In this document: one piece after another, positions 29,082 to 39,777 of the stretch
Numbering within the stretch: the stretch's first letter is position 1
Layout: each line of letters begins with the position of its first letter
From: Acidimicrobiaceae bacterium
GTDB lineage: Bacteria > Actinomycetota > Acidimicrobiia > Acidimicrobiales > MedAcidi-G1
Length of the DNA: 64,000 nucleotides
NCBI GenBank assembly: GCA_002717365.1
Contig: PBDJ01000029.1
Location: 1-64,000 of the forward strand
Reading direction: 5' to 3'
The notes under the pieces: generated by a model
Told to the model about the DNA's origin: nothing
The model's input: the letters and a program-made list of their open reading frames with translations, nothing else
The model's database searches: none
Program-made: the position numbers and the translations under genes

Positions 29082-31235
29082 ATGCCATCTGGCTCCTCCC
29101 ATCCGCTCCTGCTATCTCCCATCCGGGTGGGGCCCCTGAAGCTACGGAACCGGATCGTCCTGCCGGCCATGGACCAGAACGTCTGCGAGGACGGGCTGAT
29201 CACTGATCGTCTGGTGGCCCACTACGAGGAACGGTCCCGGGGAGGAGCCGGCCTGCTTGTGCTGGAAACCTCGGCCGTTTCCTACCCCCACGGAGCCACA
29301 GCCCGTCACCAACCCGCCCTGTCGCACGACGGGGTGGTCCCCGGACTACGGCGCCTAGGCGAGGCCGTCCACGCCCACGGTTCGAAGTTGGTAGTCCAAG
29401 CCAACCACCACGGTCGTATCTCTGGGGTGGACACGGCCGAGGGCCGGCCCTGTCTGGTACCCAGCCTTCCGCTTCCCGACACCGACCCGATGTCGATCAT
29501 GGCCGATACGACCACGGACGAGTTGGTGGCCATGTCCGCCCTCACCGACGGCAAGATGCCCACCTACGCCGAAGCCACGGTTGAGGACCTGGCTGACGTG
29601 GTGAGGAAGTTCGCCGACGCCGCTGTTCGCATCCAAGCCGCTGGCCTCGACGGCTTGGAAGTCCATGCCGGCCACGGCTACCTGTTGGATACCTTCCTCT
29701 CGCCGATCTGGAATAAGCGGACCGACCGTTACGGCGGCTCTGAGGAAAACCGGGCCCGCCTCATGGTCGAGGTCGTGGAGGCCGTCCGAGAGCGTTGCGG
29801 CTCTGACTTTGCCATCCTGGTCCGCCTTAACGGTCGGGATAACGCTCTTGAGGGCGGCATCACGCCTGACCTCGCGGCCCGGTACGCCGCGGTGGCCGCC
29901 AACGCCGGTGCCGACGCCATCCACGTCACTGCCTACTCGTCAATCACTGGCGGCCCGGGATTTACCGAAGGGCCACTGCCGTGGCGTCCGTGCCAGTACG
30001 AGGATCTGGCGCGAACGGTGAAGGCCGCCGTGGACGTCCCAGTGATCGCCGTCGGGCGCATCCGACCCGACGACGGTGAGCGGATCCTGGCCGACGGGGG
30101 CGCCGATCTGATCGCCATGGGCCGCCAGTTGCTGGCCGACCCAGACCTCCCGAACCGGCTGGCCGCGGGCCGCCCCGACTTGGTGCGCCCGTGCATCAAC
30201 TGCTTCGTTTGCGTAGCCCAGAACTTCTGGTCAGCAGCTCCGGTGTGCGCGGTAAACGCCCAGTTAGGCCACCAGGGTTGGTCCAAGCCAACGCCGGCTT
30301 CCCCATCCCGTCACGTGGTAGTGGTCGGGGGCGGACCGGGAGGTATGGAGGCAGCCCGGGTGGCCGCCGAACGGGGCCACAAGGTGACCCTGCTGGAAAG
30401 GGCCAGCCACCTCGGTGGTACGGCCCGCTTCTCGTCGCTGACCACGCCGCTGAACGGCGACCTAGTCCGGTGGATGGCAGCCGCCCTGGCCGAGGCCGGC
30501 GTGGAGGTCCGCACCGCCACTACGGCTACGCCGGCGATGGTCGCCGCGTTGCGCCCAGGGGCCGTGGTGGTGGCCACCGGCGCCGTCCGGGACCGTCCGA
30601 ACACACCCGGAGTCAACCTGCCGCACGTGCTTTCCGGCGACGACCTGCGCAGCCTGCTGACCGGCGAGGGAGGGGACTCCAACCACCGATCGGGGCCACT
30701 CGTGCGTCTTGCCCTAGCCGTCGCGCGGATCCTAGGCATCACTACCGACATGGGCCGGGTCCGCTCCCTGTCCCGCCGGTGGATGCCCATCGGAAAACGA
30801 GTCGTGGTGGTGGGTGGCGGACTGGTGGGCACCGAGTTGGCCGAGTTCCTAGCCGACCGGGGTCGGTCGGTGACCGTCCTAGAGGAGGGAGGCAACCTGG
30901 CCACCGAGATGGCACACCCCCGACGCTGGCGGACCCTCCACGAGGCTCGAGCGCACGGCGTGGACTTCCGCACTAGGACCCACCTAGTGGCCGTTACCGC
31001 CGACGAAGTAATCGCCCGAACCGTGATGGCCGACGAGGATGACGGCAACGAGGTGCGATTCGGCGCGGACAGCGTGCTGTTGGCCAGCAGTGTTCAGCCA
31101 GACTCCTCACTGGCTGAGGCCATTCGGACCGGTATCGGCGACGACGTCGAAGTCCACGTGGTGGGTGACGCCGGATCAGTCGGCTACATCGAAGGGGCTA
31201 TCCGCTCCGGATACGAGGTGGGTGCCAGCCTGTAG
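29082..31235 (+). CDS. NADH:flavin oxidoreductase / TMADH-like (OYE TIM barrel + 4Fe-4S + FAD/NAD domain), possible N-demethylase
   Basis: 717 aa; LRNRIVLPAMDQNVCEDG; CINCFVCVAQNF; VVVVGGGPGGMEAARVAAERGHKVTLLERA. Confidence 0.88.
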   Translation: MPSGSSHPLLLSPIRVGPLKLRNRIVLPAMDQNVCEDGLITDRLVAHYEERSRGGAGLLVLETSAVSYPHGATARHQPALSHDGVVPGLRRLGEAVHAHGSKLVVQANHHGRISGVDTAEGRPCLVPSLPLPDTDPMSIMADTTTDELVAMSALTDGKMPTYAEATVEDLADVVRKFADAAVRIQAAGLDGLEVHAGHGYLLDTFLSPIWNKRTDRYGGSEENRARLMVEVVEAVRERCGSDFAILVRLNGRDNALEGGITPDLAARYAAVAANAGADAIHVTAYSSITGGPGFTEGPLPWRPCQYEDLARTVKAAVDVPVIAVGRIRPDDGERILADGGADLIAMGRQLLADPDLPNRLAAGRPDLVRPCINCFVCVAQNFWSAAPVCAVNAQLGHQGWSKPTPASPSRHVVVVGGGPGGMEAARVAAERGHKVTLLERASHLGGTARFSSLTTPLNGDLVRWMAAALAEAGVEVRTATTATPAMVAALRPGAVVVATGAVRDRPNTPGVNLPHVLSGDDLRSLLTGEGGDSNHRSGPLVRLALAVARILGITTDMGRVRSLSRRWMPIGKRVVVVGGGLVGTELAEFLADRGRSVTVLEEGGNLATEMAHPRRWRTLHEARAHGVDFRTRTHLVAVTADEVIARTVMADEDDGNEVRFGADSVLLASSVQPDSSLAEAIRTGIGDDVEVHVVGDAGSVGYIEGAIRSGYEVGASL

Positions 31236-31297
31236 ACCAGCACCGGAACCGATGCCCGCTTAGAAACGGTCAAATGGACGTCGGTAGCGTCTGTCAC

Positions 31298-32521
<1,224 letters not shown>

Positions 32522-34194
32522 CCCGTCGCACCGGTGGTGCCCCATCCGGCTTGCCCGGACAGGTCACAGCGCAGAAAACAGCGCCAACCGTGAAGGTGCA
32601 CGCCAACATCGCCCAGACGCGGCCATACGCCACTAGGCGACCGAGGTGGAGCGAAGCGGTAAGCACTGCCACAGCAACCGAGACGCCAACAGCGAACCCC
32701 AAAGTGCTGAGGGTCCTCAGCATGGCACTGGCCACCCCGAAGCGGGCCGGCGAGACATCCCGCAGGCCGAGGGAGGCGAAGGTAGCAAAGGAGCACGACA
32801 CCCCGATCCCCAGACAGAGTTGGGCCGGCAGCAGCGTGGTGGCCCACGATGACTCTGCGGTGACGCTCCACCACAGCCACGCAGGACAACAGGCGGCAGC
32901 CACCGAACCGATGACCAAGAGGGTGCGGTGCCCGACCCGGTCAGCAACCGAACCCAACGGCCCACCCAGCAGGGCAGCGAAAGCCGGCCCGGGAACAACG
33001 CCGAAACCGGCAGCCAGCACCGACCATCCCCAGAGTTCCTGGAGCAACAAAGTGTTGAACAAGATGGTGGCAATGAACGCGGAGGTGAAGAATACCTGGC
33101 CCAGGCCAGCCGACCAGAACGACCGAATCCGAACTAGGGACAGGTCGATCAGCGGACTGGGATGGCGGGCCGAGCGGATGAACAGGACTACGACCAGCAT
33201 CAGGCCGATTCCCACAGTTATCAGAGTGCGACCCGAGCCATAGCCCCACCGTTCACCCTCCACCACGCCGAGCAGCAGCAGAGCCACGCCGAGGGTCCCC
33301 GCTGGCACCCCCACCAGGTCGTAGCCGCCCCGGGCCTCGGGATCCCAGGTCTCCCGCACGAACCTCGGAGTGGCAGCCAGTAGCACCAGCCCGATGGGCA
33401 CGTTGACCAGGAATATCCACCGCCAAGACGCCAGATCGATGAGGACCGCCCCGATCGATGGACCCAACGCAGCCCCGAGGGCCGCCGAGGCTCCCCAGAT
33501 GCCGATCACCATAGAGCGCCGCTCCGGGGGGAATTCAGGCAGCACCATGGACATGGACGAGGGCCCCAGGATGGAACCTCCCACCCCCTGTAGTACCCGG
33601 GCAGCGACCAACCACGTCACGCTCTCGGCCATCCCCGACAGGAAAGAACCGACGACGAACACCCCCACGCCGACCATGAACAGGAGGCGACGGCCCTTCT
33701 GGTCGGCCAGGCGTCCGGCCAGCAGGAGGAAGGCCCCCACCGAGATGGAGTAGCCGGACAGCACCCACGACAAGCCGGCTTCCGAAGCCCCAAGGTCCTG
33801 TCGGATCGACGGGAAGGCCACGTTGACGATCGAGACGTCAATGACGGTCAGCAGGGCGGCCAGGGTGGAGACCCCAAGAGCGATCCACGCCCGCCGCTCA
33901 ACCGGCGGCAACCTCTGGCTGGACGACACCCGGACCTCCCATCGGGGCCTGCCTCTGTGGCTGGCCCGGTGACCCCGTCGGACGCTAGGTCGTGTCCCTT
34001 GCCCTCAACGATGTGGGACCACACCCCTGCACCGAATCCAGGCGCAATCCGTCTCCCTAGTGTCGCTCGCCCCGTCGTACCAGGATCCGGGGCACCCCGT
34101 TCAAGCTGGGTCGGTCATTTCTGCTGGAGAGAACGCCAACCTCGACCATGGCGCCACTGCAGGCCTCTAGTCGGAATCGGCATCCGAAGATCCA

Positions 34195-34815
34195 TCATCT
34201 TCGACGGCGACGGTAGACCCAACCTGCCGGCTCGGGGTACCCAGCCCAGACACGGTGCCGGAATACCTGAAGTAGGGGTCCGACCAGCAGGGCGAAGGCC
34301 AGTGTGCCGAACCCGTAGGACCCTCCGAGTACCCCACCGCCCACCAGGACAGTGACTTCGAGACAGGTACGGGCGGCCCGGATACTGAGGCCGGTATCGA
34401 CAAGTGCCGTCATCAAGTTGTCGCGCACACCGTTTCCCAGGCCTGCCCCCAGGTAGAGCATTGAACCGAACGCAACGGCCAATGGGGCTAAGACGACTAA
34501 AGCCCCCCTGATCGGCCACGCGTCCGGCGGTTCGACGACAGCCAACACGACGTTGACGGTGGATCCGATAATCGCCACGTTGGCCACCGTTGCCGGCCCG
34601 ATGGGTTGGTGGAGCATGGCCACCAAACCCAGCAGAACAATTCCGAGGGTGATGGTCATCGTCCCCGGCTGCCGGCCGGTTAGGCCTGCCAGGGCGTCGT
34701 GTAGAACGTCCCATGGTCCGACACCTAGGTCGGCCAGGAACAGGGCGCCGATCCCAGCGCCGAACAGGACCAGGCCTACGAGGATCACCGCAGCCCGAAT
34801 GGCCATCTCTCTCAT
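34195..34815 (-). CDS. YczE/YitT-like integral membrane protein
   Basis: 206 aa; ADLGVGPWDVLHDALAGLTGRQPGTMTITLGIVLL. Confidence 0.7.
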   Translation of the reverse strand: MREMAIRAAVILVGLVLFGAGIGALFLADLGVGPWDVLHDALAGLTGRQPGTMTITLGIVLLGLVAMLHQPIGPATVANVAIIGSTVNVVLAVVEPPDAWPIRGALVVLAPLAVAFGSMLYLGAGLGNGVRDNLMTALVDTGLSIRAARTCLEVTVLVGGGVLGGSYGFGTLAFALLVGPLLQVFRHRVWAGYPEPAGWVYRRRRR

Positions 34816-34879
34816 CAGGTCATTCTGATGTCCGCGTCACGAGACGGGCCTGATGGGGTCGGGCATACGTTCGGAGCCC

Positions 34880-34913
34880 GGCGGCCCGACCGAGGGATGT
34901 CGGTCGGGCCGCC
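34880..34913 (-). terminator. Strong hairpin, candidate intrinsic terminator without a U-tract
   Basis: GGCGGCCCGACCGA-GGGATG-TCGGTCGGGCCGCC: perfect 14-bp stem, 6-nt loop, ~58 bp past the SBP-fragment stop. Confidence 0.65.
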
Positions 34914-34970
34914 CGGAGCACCCGGAAGTTGGGACAAGCGGGACAGAGTCACCGCCGCCCCTCTGAACAG

Positions 34971-35250
34971 CTACTCGCCGCCCAGGTTGAGGGTCACATC
35001 CACTCGACGCCAGTTCTTGCCAGTGGTGTCCACGCCGCGGTTCTTCAACAGCTCCACGGCTGCCTCGGCATACTCCGTTGTGTACGCGCCGGAGTCGGGT
35101 GCTGAGGCGAGGATGCCTTGGCTAGTCGCCACATCGATGGTCTGGGCCCACAGGCCCTCGTCCATCACGCCGGCCCCGTCGGGTGACGGCCAGATCAGGC
35201 CATTGATCTCGTTCATCTGCCACGCCTGATGTGAGGCCACAAGCGACGAG
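34971..35250 (-). pseudogene. C-terminal fragment of an ABC transporter substrate-binding protein (NMT1/THI5-like)
   Basis: ...ASHQAWQMNEINGLIWPSPDGAGVMDEGLWAQTIDVATSQGILASAPDSGAYTTEYAEAAVELLKNRGVDTTGKNWRRVDVTLNLGGE-TAG; no N-terminal two-thirds present. Confidence 0.7.
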
Positions 35251-35622
35251 CTTGGTGGACGGGACAATGGCCTCTCCCTTTCCGAGAGCAGCCCTCATCC
35301 CACCGCCACCAGGGATATGCCACATGGCCCCATGTTCGATCTCTCCGTCTGCGCCGACGATCGTTCCTTTGCCGTAGCTGTCAATAGCGTGAGGATCGCC
35401 ACCTAGGTGTCCAACAAGTAACTCGCCTAGTTGATGGCCCAGGTCGTGTAATTCCTCCGTAGCAGGACTCAAATCGTCCACGTAGTCACCAACGAAAGGA
35501 TTGTTGACAACAGCGGCGACGGCCCCCTTCAGTGGGGGCCGGCTTGGCGATGGGCCGAAGTCGTGGTGGGTTTCTTCGACTACGACGTAGATCTTTCTTT
35601 GCCTAAATAACAAGGTGGTCAC
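35250..35622 (-). pseudogene. N-terminal part of a DUF1185 (amino acid synthesis family) protein, truncated at a junction
   Basis: IYVVVEETHHDFGPSPSRPPLKGAVAAVVNNPFVGDYVDDLSPATEELHDLGHQLGELLVGHLGGDPHAIDSYGKGTIVGADGEIEHGAMWHIPGGGGMRAALGKGEAIVPSTK, then out-of-family sequence. Confidence 0.7.
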
Positions 35623-35688
35623 GCTCTCTCAGTTTTTGCGTCTAGGTCAGGCTGGGGGTGGTCCGACCTGGGGGTGGTGTTGAATCTG

Positions 35689-36690
35689 TTAACGGGCTAA
35701 AGACGGGATAATCCTCTGGCCGTATGCGTCAAGGGTCTCGTCTTTCTGGTCGTGCATTAGGTAGATGGCGAACTGGTCTACGCCGAGGCCCTCGAGTTCG
35801 CGGAGCCGAGCGATGTGGGCATCCTCGTTGCCAAGGATGCAGAACCGGTCGATGACCTCGTCGGGTACGAAGTCAGTGTGCTCGTTACCGGCCCGGCCAT
35901 GTTCCGTGTAGTCGTAGCCTTTCCGGCCCTCGATGTATTCGGTCAGGGCCTGGGGCACTGCTGACCCATCAGCGCCGTACCGGCCGACGAGGTCGGCCAC
36001 GTGGTTGCCGACCATCCCGCCGAACCAACGCACCTGGTCGCGCTGATGGGCGAGGTCATCGCCAACGTAGGCCGGAGCCACCACGGTGATGGTCAGCGAC
36101 TCGGGGTCTCGCCCAGCGTTAGTCGCGGCCCGCTTGACGGCGGCAATGGTCCACTCGGCGATCTGCGGGTCAGCCAACTGGAGTACAAACCCGTCGGCCC
36201 TGCGCCCGCACAGGTCCAGGGCCTTCGGCCCGTAGGCGGCCATCCATACAGGCAATGACCCGCTGTGGCGCCACGGAAGGGTCTGGGTGGTGCCGTTGTA
36301 CTCGACGGCGTCACCCTCAGCTAGGCCCTTGATGACCCCCATCGACTCTTCGAGGGTGGCCAGGTTGCAAGGCTTATGGCCGATGACGCGCATGGCCGAG
36401 TCGCCGCGGCCGATGGCACATACCGTGCGCTCACCGTACATGTCGTTAAGGGTGGCAAACAGCGAGCCGATGACCGTCCAGTCCCGGGTTCCCGGATTGG
36501 TCACCATCGGACCGACCACCATCTCCGAGGTAGCGGCCAGCATGGCGCTGTAGATCACGAAGGGTTCTTGCCAAAGCACATGGCTATCGAATGTGTAACC
36601 GTGAGTAAACCCGAGGGCCTCGGCCTGACGGGCCAGGTCGACCACACGCCAAGCTGGGGGATCGGTCTGTAGCACCACCCCAAAGTCCAT
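35689..36690 (-). CDS. LLM-class F420-dependent oxidoreductase
   Basis: MDFGVVLQTDPPAWRVVDLARQAEALGFTHGYTFDSHVLWQEPFVIYSAMLAATSEMVVGPMVTNPGTRDWTV. Confidence 0.9.
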   Translation of the reverse strand: MDFGVVLQTDPPAWRVVDLARQAEALGFTHGYTFDSHVLWQEPFVIYSAMLAATSEMVVGPMVTNPGTRDWTVIGSLFATLNDMYGERTVCAIGRGDSAMRVIGHKPCNLATLEESMGVIKGLAEGDAVEYNGTTQTLPWRHSGSLPVWMAAYGPKALDLCGRRADGFVLQLADPQIAEWTIAAVKRAATNAGRDPESLTITVVAPAYVGDDLAHQRDQVRWFGGMVGNHVADLVGRYGADGSAVPQALTEYIEGRKGYDYTEHGRAGNEHTDFVPDEVIDRFCILGNEDAHIARLRELEGLGVDQFAIYLMHDQKDETLDAYGQRIIPSLAR

Positions 36691-36744
36691 CTGCTTTTCC
36701 CCTTTCGTGTCTTTCCTCGCCGAACGGGCCATCTAGTTCTCCGG

Positions 36745-38232
36745 TCAGTCGTTGCGTGGGAACCCCAAGTCGACGCTGCTGGTCGACGGATCGGGCCACC
36801 GGCTGGTTAGCACCTTGGGCCGCGTGTAGAACCTGAGGCCTTCCGGGCCGTACATGGTCGTGTCGCCGAATGCCGAGTCGTTCCATCCACCAAACGAGTG
36901 GTAGCCGACCGGTACCGGAATGGGCACGTTGATACCGACCATGCCGGCGTCAGCGTCCCGCTGGAACTGCCGGGCCGCTCCGCCGTCACGGGTGAAAATG
37001 GCCGCCCCGTTTCCGAACGGGTTATCGCGGATCATCTGCACGCCATCGGCGTAACTGTCGGCGCGAACCACAGCGAGGACCGGTCCAAAGATCTCGTCGG
37101 TGTAGACACTCATGTCGGTAGTCACGTGGTCGAGCAACGTCACGCCGAGGAAGAAGCCGTCGCCGTCGAAAGCCTGGTCCCGACCGTCGACGACTACCTC
37201 GCATCCGGCATCGGCGCCGGCCTGAACGTAGCCAGCAACCCGGTCTCGGGCCTCCTTGGTGATCAGCGGCCCCATCTCAGACCCAGGGTCAGTGCCCGGA
37301 CCGACGACCAACTTCTCCATGCGGATCTTGATGGCGTCCACCAGTTGGTCACCAACGCCGCCGACGGCCACAACGACCGATATGGCCATGCAACGTTCTC
37401 CCGCTGACCCGTAGGCGGCCGAGACGGCAGCGTCGGCCGCCATCTCCACGTCGGCATCGGGCAGGACGACCATGTGGTTCTTGGCTCCGCCAAGAGCCTG
37501 GGCCCGCTTTCCATGAGACGTGGCTGAGGCGTACACGTACTTCGCGATCGGCGTGGAACCGACAAAACTCAATGCCTTCACGTCGGGATGCTCGAGGAGG
37601 CGATCGACGGCCACCTTGTCGCCGTTGACCACGTTTAGGACACCGGGAGGAAAGCCAGCCTCCTGGAAAAGTTCGGCAACAAACATCGGCGCTGATGGAT
37701 CGCGTTCCGACGGCTTCAGCACGAACGTGTTTCCACAAGCCACCGCGTTGGGGAACATCCACATCGGCACCATGGCCGGGAAGTTGAACGGGGTGATGCC
37801 TGCCACCACGCCGAGGGGCTGGCGGACGGTGTAGACGTCGACTCCGCTGCTGGCTTGTTCACTGTGGGTTCCCTTCAGGGCATCGGCCACGCCACAGGAG
37901 AACTCGATGTTCTCAATTCCCCGAGCTACCTCGCCCCGTGCGTCGTCCAGCACCTTGCCGTGCTCGGCGGTGAGCCTCTGCGCGATCTCGTCGGAGTTGT
38001 CGACGACCAGGTTGCGGAAGGCCAGCATCAACTTGGTCCGCCGAGCCAAGGAGACGCCTCCCCACTCGTGGAATGCCGCCTTCGCCGAGGCCACGGCGGC
38101 ATCCACCTCGGCTGCCGAAGCCAAGGACACCTTCGCGGTCTGCTCACCGGTGGCCGGATCGAACACCGGCCCGGTGCATCCCGATGACCCGGCCACGGTA
38201 TGACCGTCGATCAGGTGCTGGATCTCGTGCAT
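36745..38232 (-). CDS. mmsA: CoA-acylating methylmalonate-semialdehyde dehydrogenase
   Basis: 495 aa; FPAMVPMWMFPNAVACGNTFVLKPSERDPSAPM; GSAGERCMAISVVVAVG. Confidence 0.93.
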   Translation of the reverse strand: MHEIQHLIDGHTVAGSSGCTGPVFDPATGEQTAKVSLASAAEVDAAVASAKAAFHEWGGVSLARRTKLMLAFRNLVVDNSDEIAQRLTAEHGKVLDDARGEVARGIENIEFSCGVADALKGTHSEQASSGVDVYTVRQPLGVVAGITPFNFPAMVPMWMFPNAVACGNTFVLKPSERDPSAPMFVAELFQEAGFPPGVLNVVNGDKVAVDRLLEHPDVKALSFVGSTPIAKYVYASATSHGKRAQALGGAKNHMVVLPDADVEMAADAAVSAAYGSAGERCMAISVVVAVGGVGDQLVDAIKIRMEKLVVGPGTDPGSEMGPLITKEARDRVAGYVQAGADAGCEVVVDGRDQAFDGDGFFLGVTLLDHVTTDMSVYTDEIFGPVLAVVRADSYADGVQMIRDNPFGNGAAIFTRDGGAARQFQRDADAGMVGINVPIPVPVGYHSFGGWNDSAFGDTTMYGPEGLRFYTRPKVLTSRWPDPSTSSVDLGFPRND

Positions 38233-38316
38233 GGTCTGGTGTCCATTCGTGGTTGCCGTCCGACCGGCGTGGTGGGTCTTACCAAACGGGGTGGATACCC
38301 GTCCGGGGATTGTGTC

Positions 38317-39729
38317 CTACTGCAAGTACGTCGACAGGCCCCGGCGAAGGTAGGCCCCGTGGCCCTTCTGGCCGTGATAGGTGCCGTCCTCGATGAGGAT
38401 CCGCCCCTTGGACATCACGGTGTCGACCTTGCCGTCGATCGTGGTGCCCTCGTAGGCGGAGTAGTCCATGCTCATGTGGTGGGTGTCGACCGAGATCTCT
38501 GTCTTTGCCGATGGGTCATAGAGCACGATGTCGGCGTCCGAGCCCGCTGCGATCACACCCTTCTGCGGATACATGCCGAACATCCGGGCCGGCGTGGTGG
38601 AACATGTCTCTACCCACCGCTCCAGGCTCAACTCGCCCATGACCACACCCTGGTAGATGAGGTCCATGCGGTGCTCGACACCGCCGATCCCGTTGGGGAT
38701 GGCCCGGAAGTCGTCCTTTCCGAGCTCTTTCTGGTCCTTCATGCAGAACGGGCAGTGGTCGGTAGCCACGATGGCTAGGTCGTTGGTGCGCAGGCCACGC
38801 CACAGGTCCTTGTGGTGGGTGTGTTCCTTCGTCCGAAGCGGTGGTGAACAGACGTAGCCCGCTCCGGCGAACCCAGGCAGCCCGAGGTGGTCTTCGAGGT
38901 TTAAGTACAGATATTGGGGGCAGGTCTCCGCAAACACGTTGTACCCGGCGTCGCGGGCCTCGGCCACCCGCTCAAGGGCCTCGCTGGCCGACAGGTGTAC
39001 AAAGTAGACCGGCGCCCCGGCCACCAGGGCTAACTGGATGGCCCGGTTTGTGGCCTCACCCTCCATCCGGGAGGGGCGGGTTATCCCGTGGTACACGGGA
39101 TCGGTCTGGCCGCGGGCTGCAGCCTGCTCGGACAGCACGTCGATAGCGATGCCGTTCTCGGCATGCATGGTGATCAGGGCACCATTGTCGGCCGCCTTCT
39201 GCATGGCTCGAAGGATCTGGCCGTCGTCGCTGTAGAAGACGCCCGGGTAGGCCATGAACAACTTGAAGCTTGTGATGCCCTCACCAACTAGGGCGTCCAT
39301 CTCTTTGAGCGCTGCTTCGTCGACGCCTCCCAGGATCATGTGAAAGGCGTAGTCGACTGCACACTGGCCCTCAGCTTTGGCCTGCCATGTCTCGAGACTG
39401 TCCCGGACGTTCTCCCCGGTTTTCTGCACAGCAAAGTCGACGATGGTGGTCGTGCCCCCCCAGGCAGCAGCCCGGGTACCGATCTCGAAGGTGTCCGAGG
39501 CAAAGGTTCCACCGAACGGCAATTCCATATGGGTGTGGCAGTCGATCCCACCGGGTACCACGTACCTACCGGTTGCATCGATGACCCGCTCAGCACCCGA
39601 CTCGGCCGACGTGGCCGCCGCCGAGCCTGGCTGGAGCACCGCAGAGATGGTCGTTCCGTCGACCAGAACTTCGGCGGCGTGGCGTCCGGTAGCACTAACC
39701 ACCGTCCCGTTCTTAATCAGCGTCGTCAT
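38317..39729 (-). CDS. Dihydropyrimidinase/hydantoinase
   Basis: 470 aa; VVPGGIDCHTHMELPFGGTFASDTFEIGTRAAAWGGTTTIVDFAVQ; TSFKLFMAYPGVFYSDDG. Confidence 0.93.
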   Translation of the reverse strand: MTTLIKNGTVVSATGRHAAEVLVDGTTISAVLQPGSAAATSAESGAERVIDATGRYVVPGGIDCHTHMELPFGGTFASDTFEIGTRAAAWGGTTTIVDFAVQKTGENVRDSLETWQAKAEGQCAVDYAFHMILGGVDEAALKEMDALVGEGITSFKLFMAYPGVFYSDDGQILRAMQKAADNGALITMHAENGIAIDVLSEQAAARGQTDPVYHGITRPSRMEGEATNRAIQLALVAGAPVYFVHLSASEALERVAEARDAGYNVFAETCPQYLYLNLEDHLGLPGFAGAGYVCSPPLRTKEHTHHKDLWRGLRTNDLAIVATDHCPFCMKDQKELGKDDFRAIPNGIGGVEHRMDLIYQGVVMGELSLERWVETCSTTPARMFGMYPQKGVIAAGSDADIVLYDPSAKTEISVDTHHMSMDYSAYEGTTIDGKVDTVMSKGRILIEDGTYHGQKGHGAYLRRGLSTYLQ

Positions 39730-39777
39730 GTCTCCCCCTTCGGAGCCGCACCCCGCAGCCCTCTTTCGATCCAGGCA

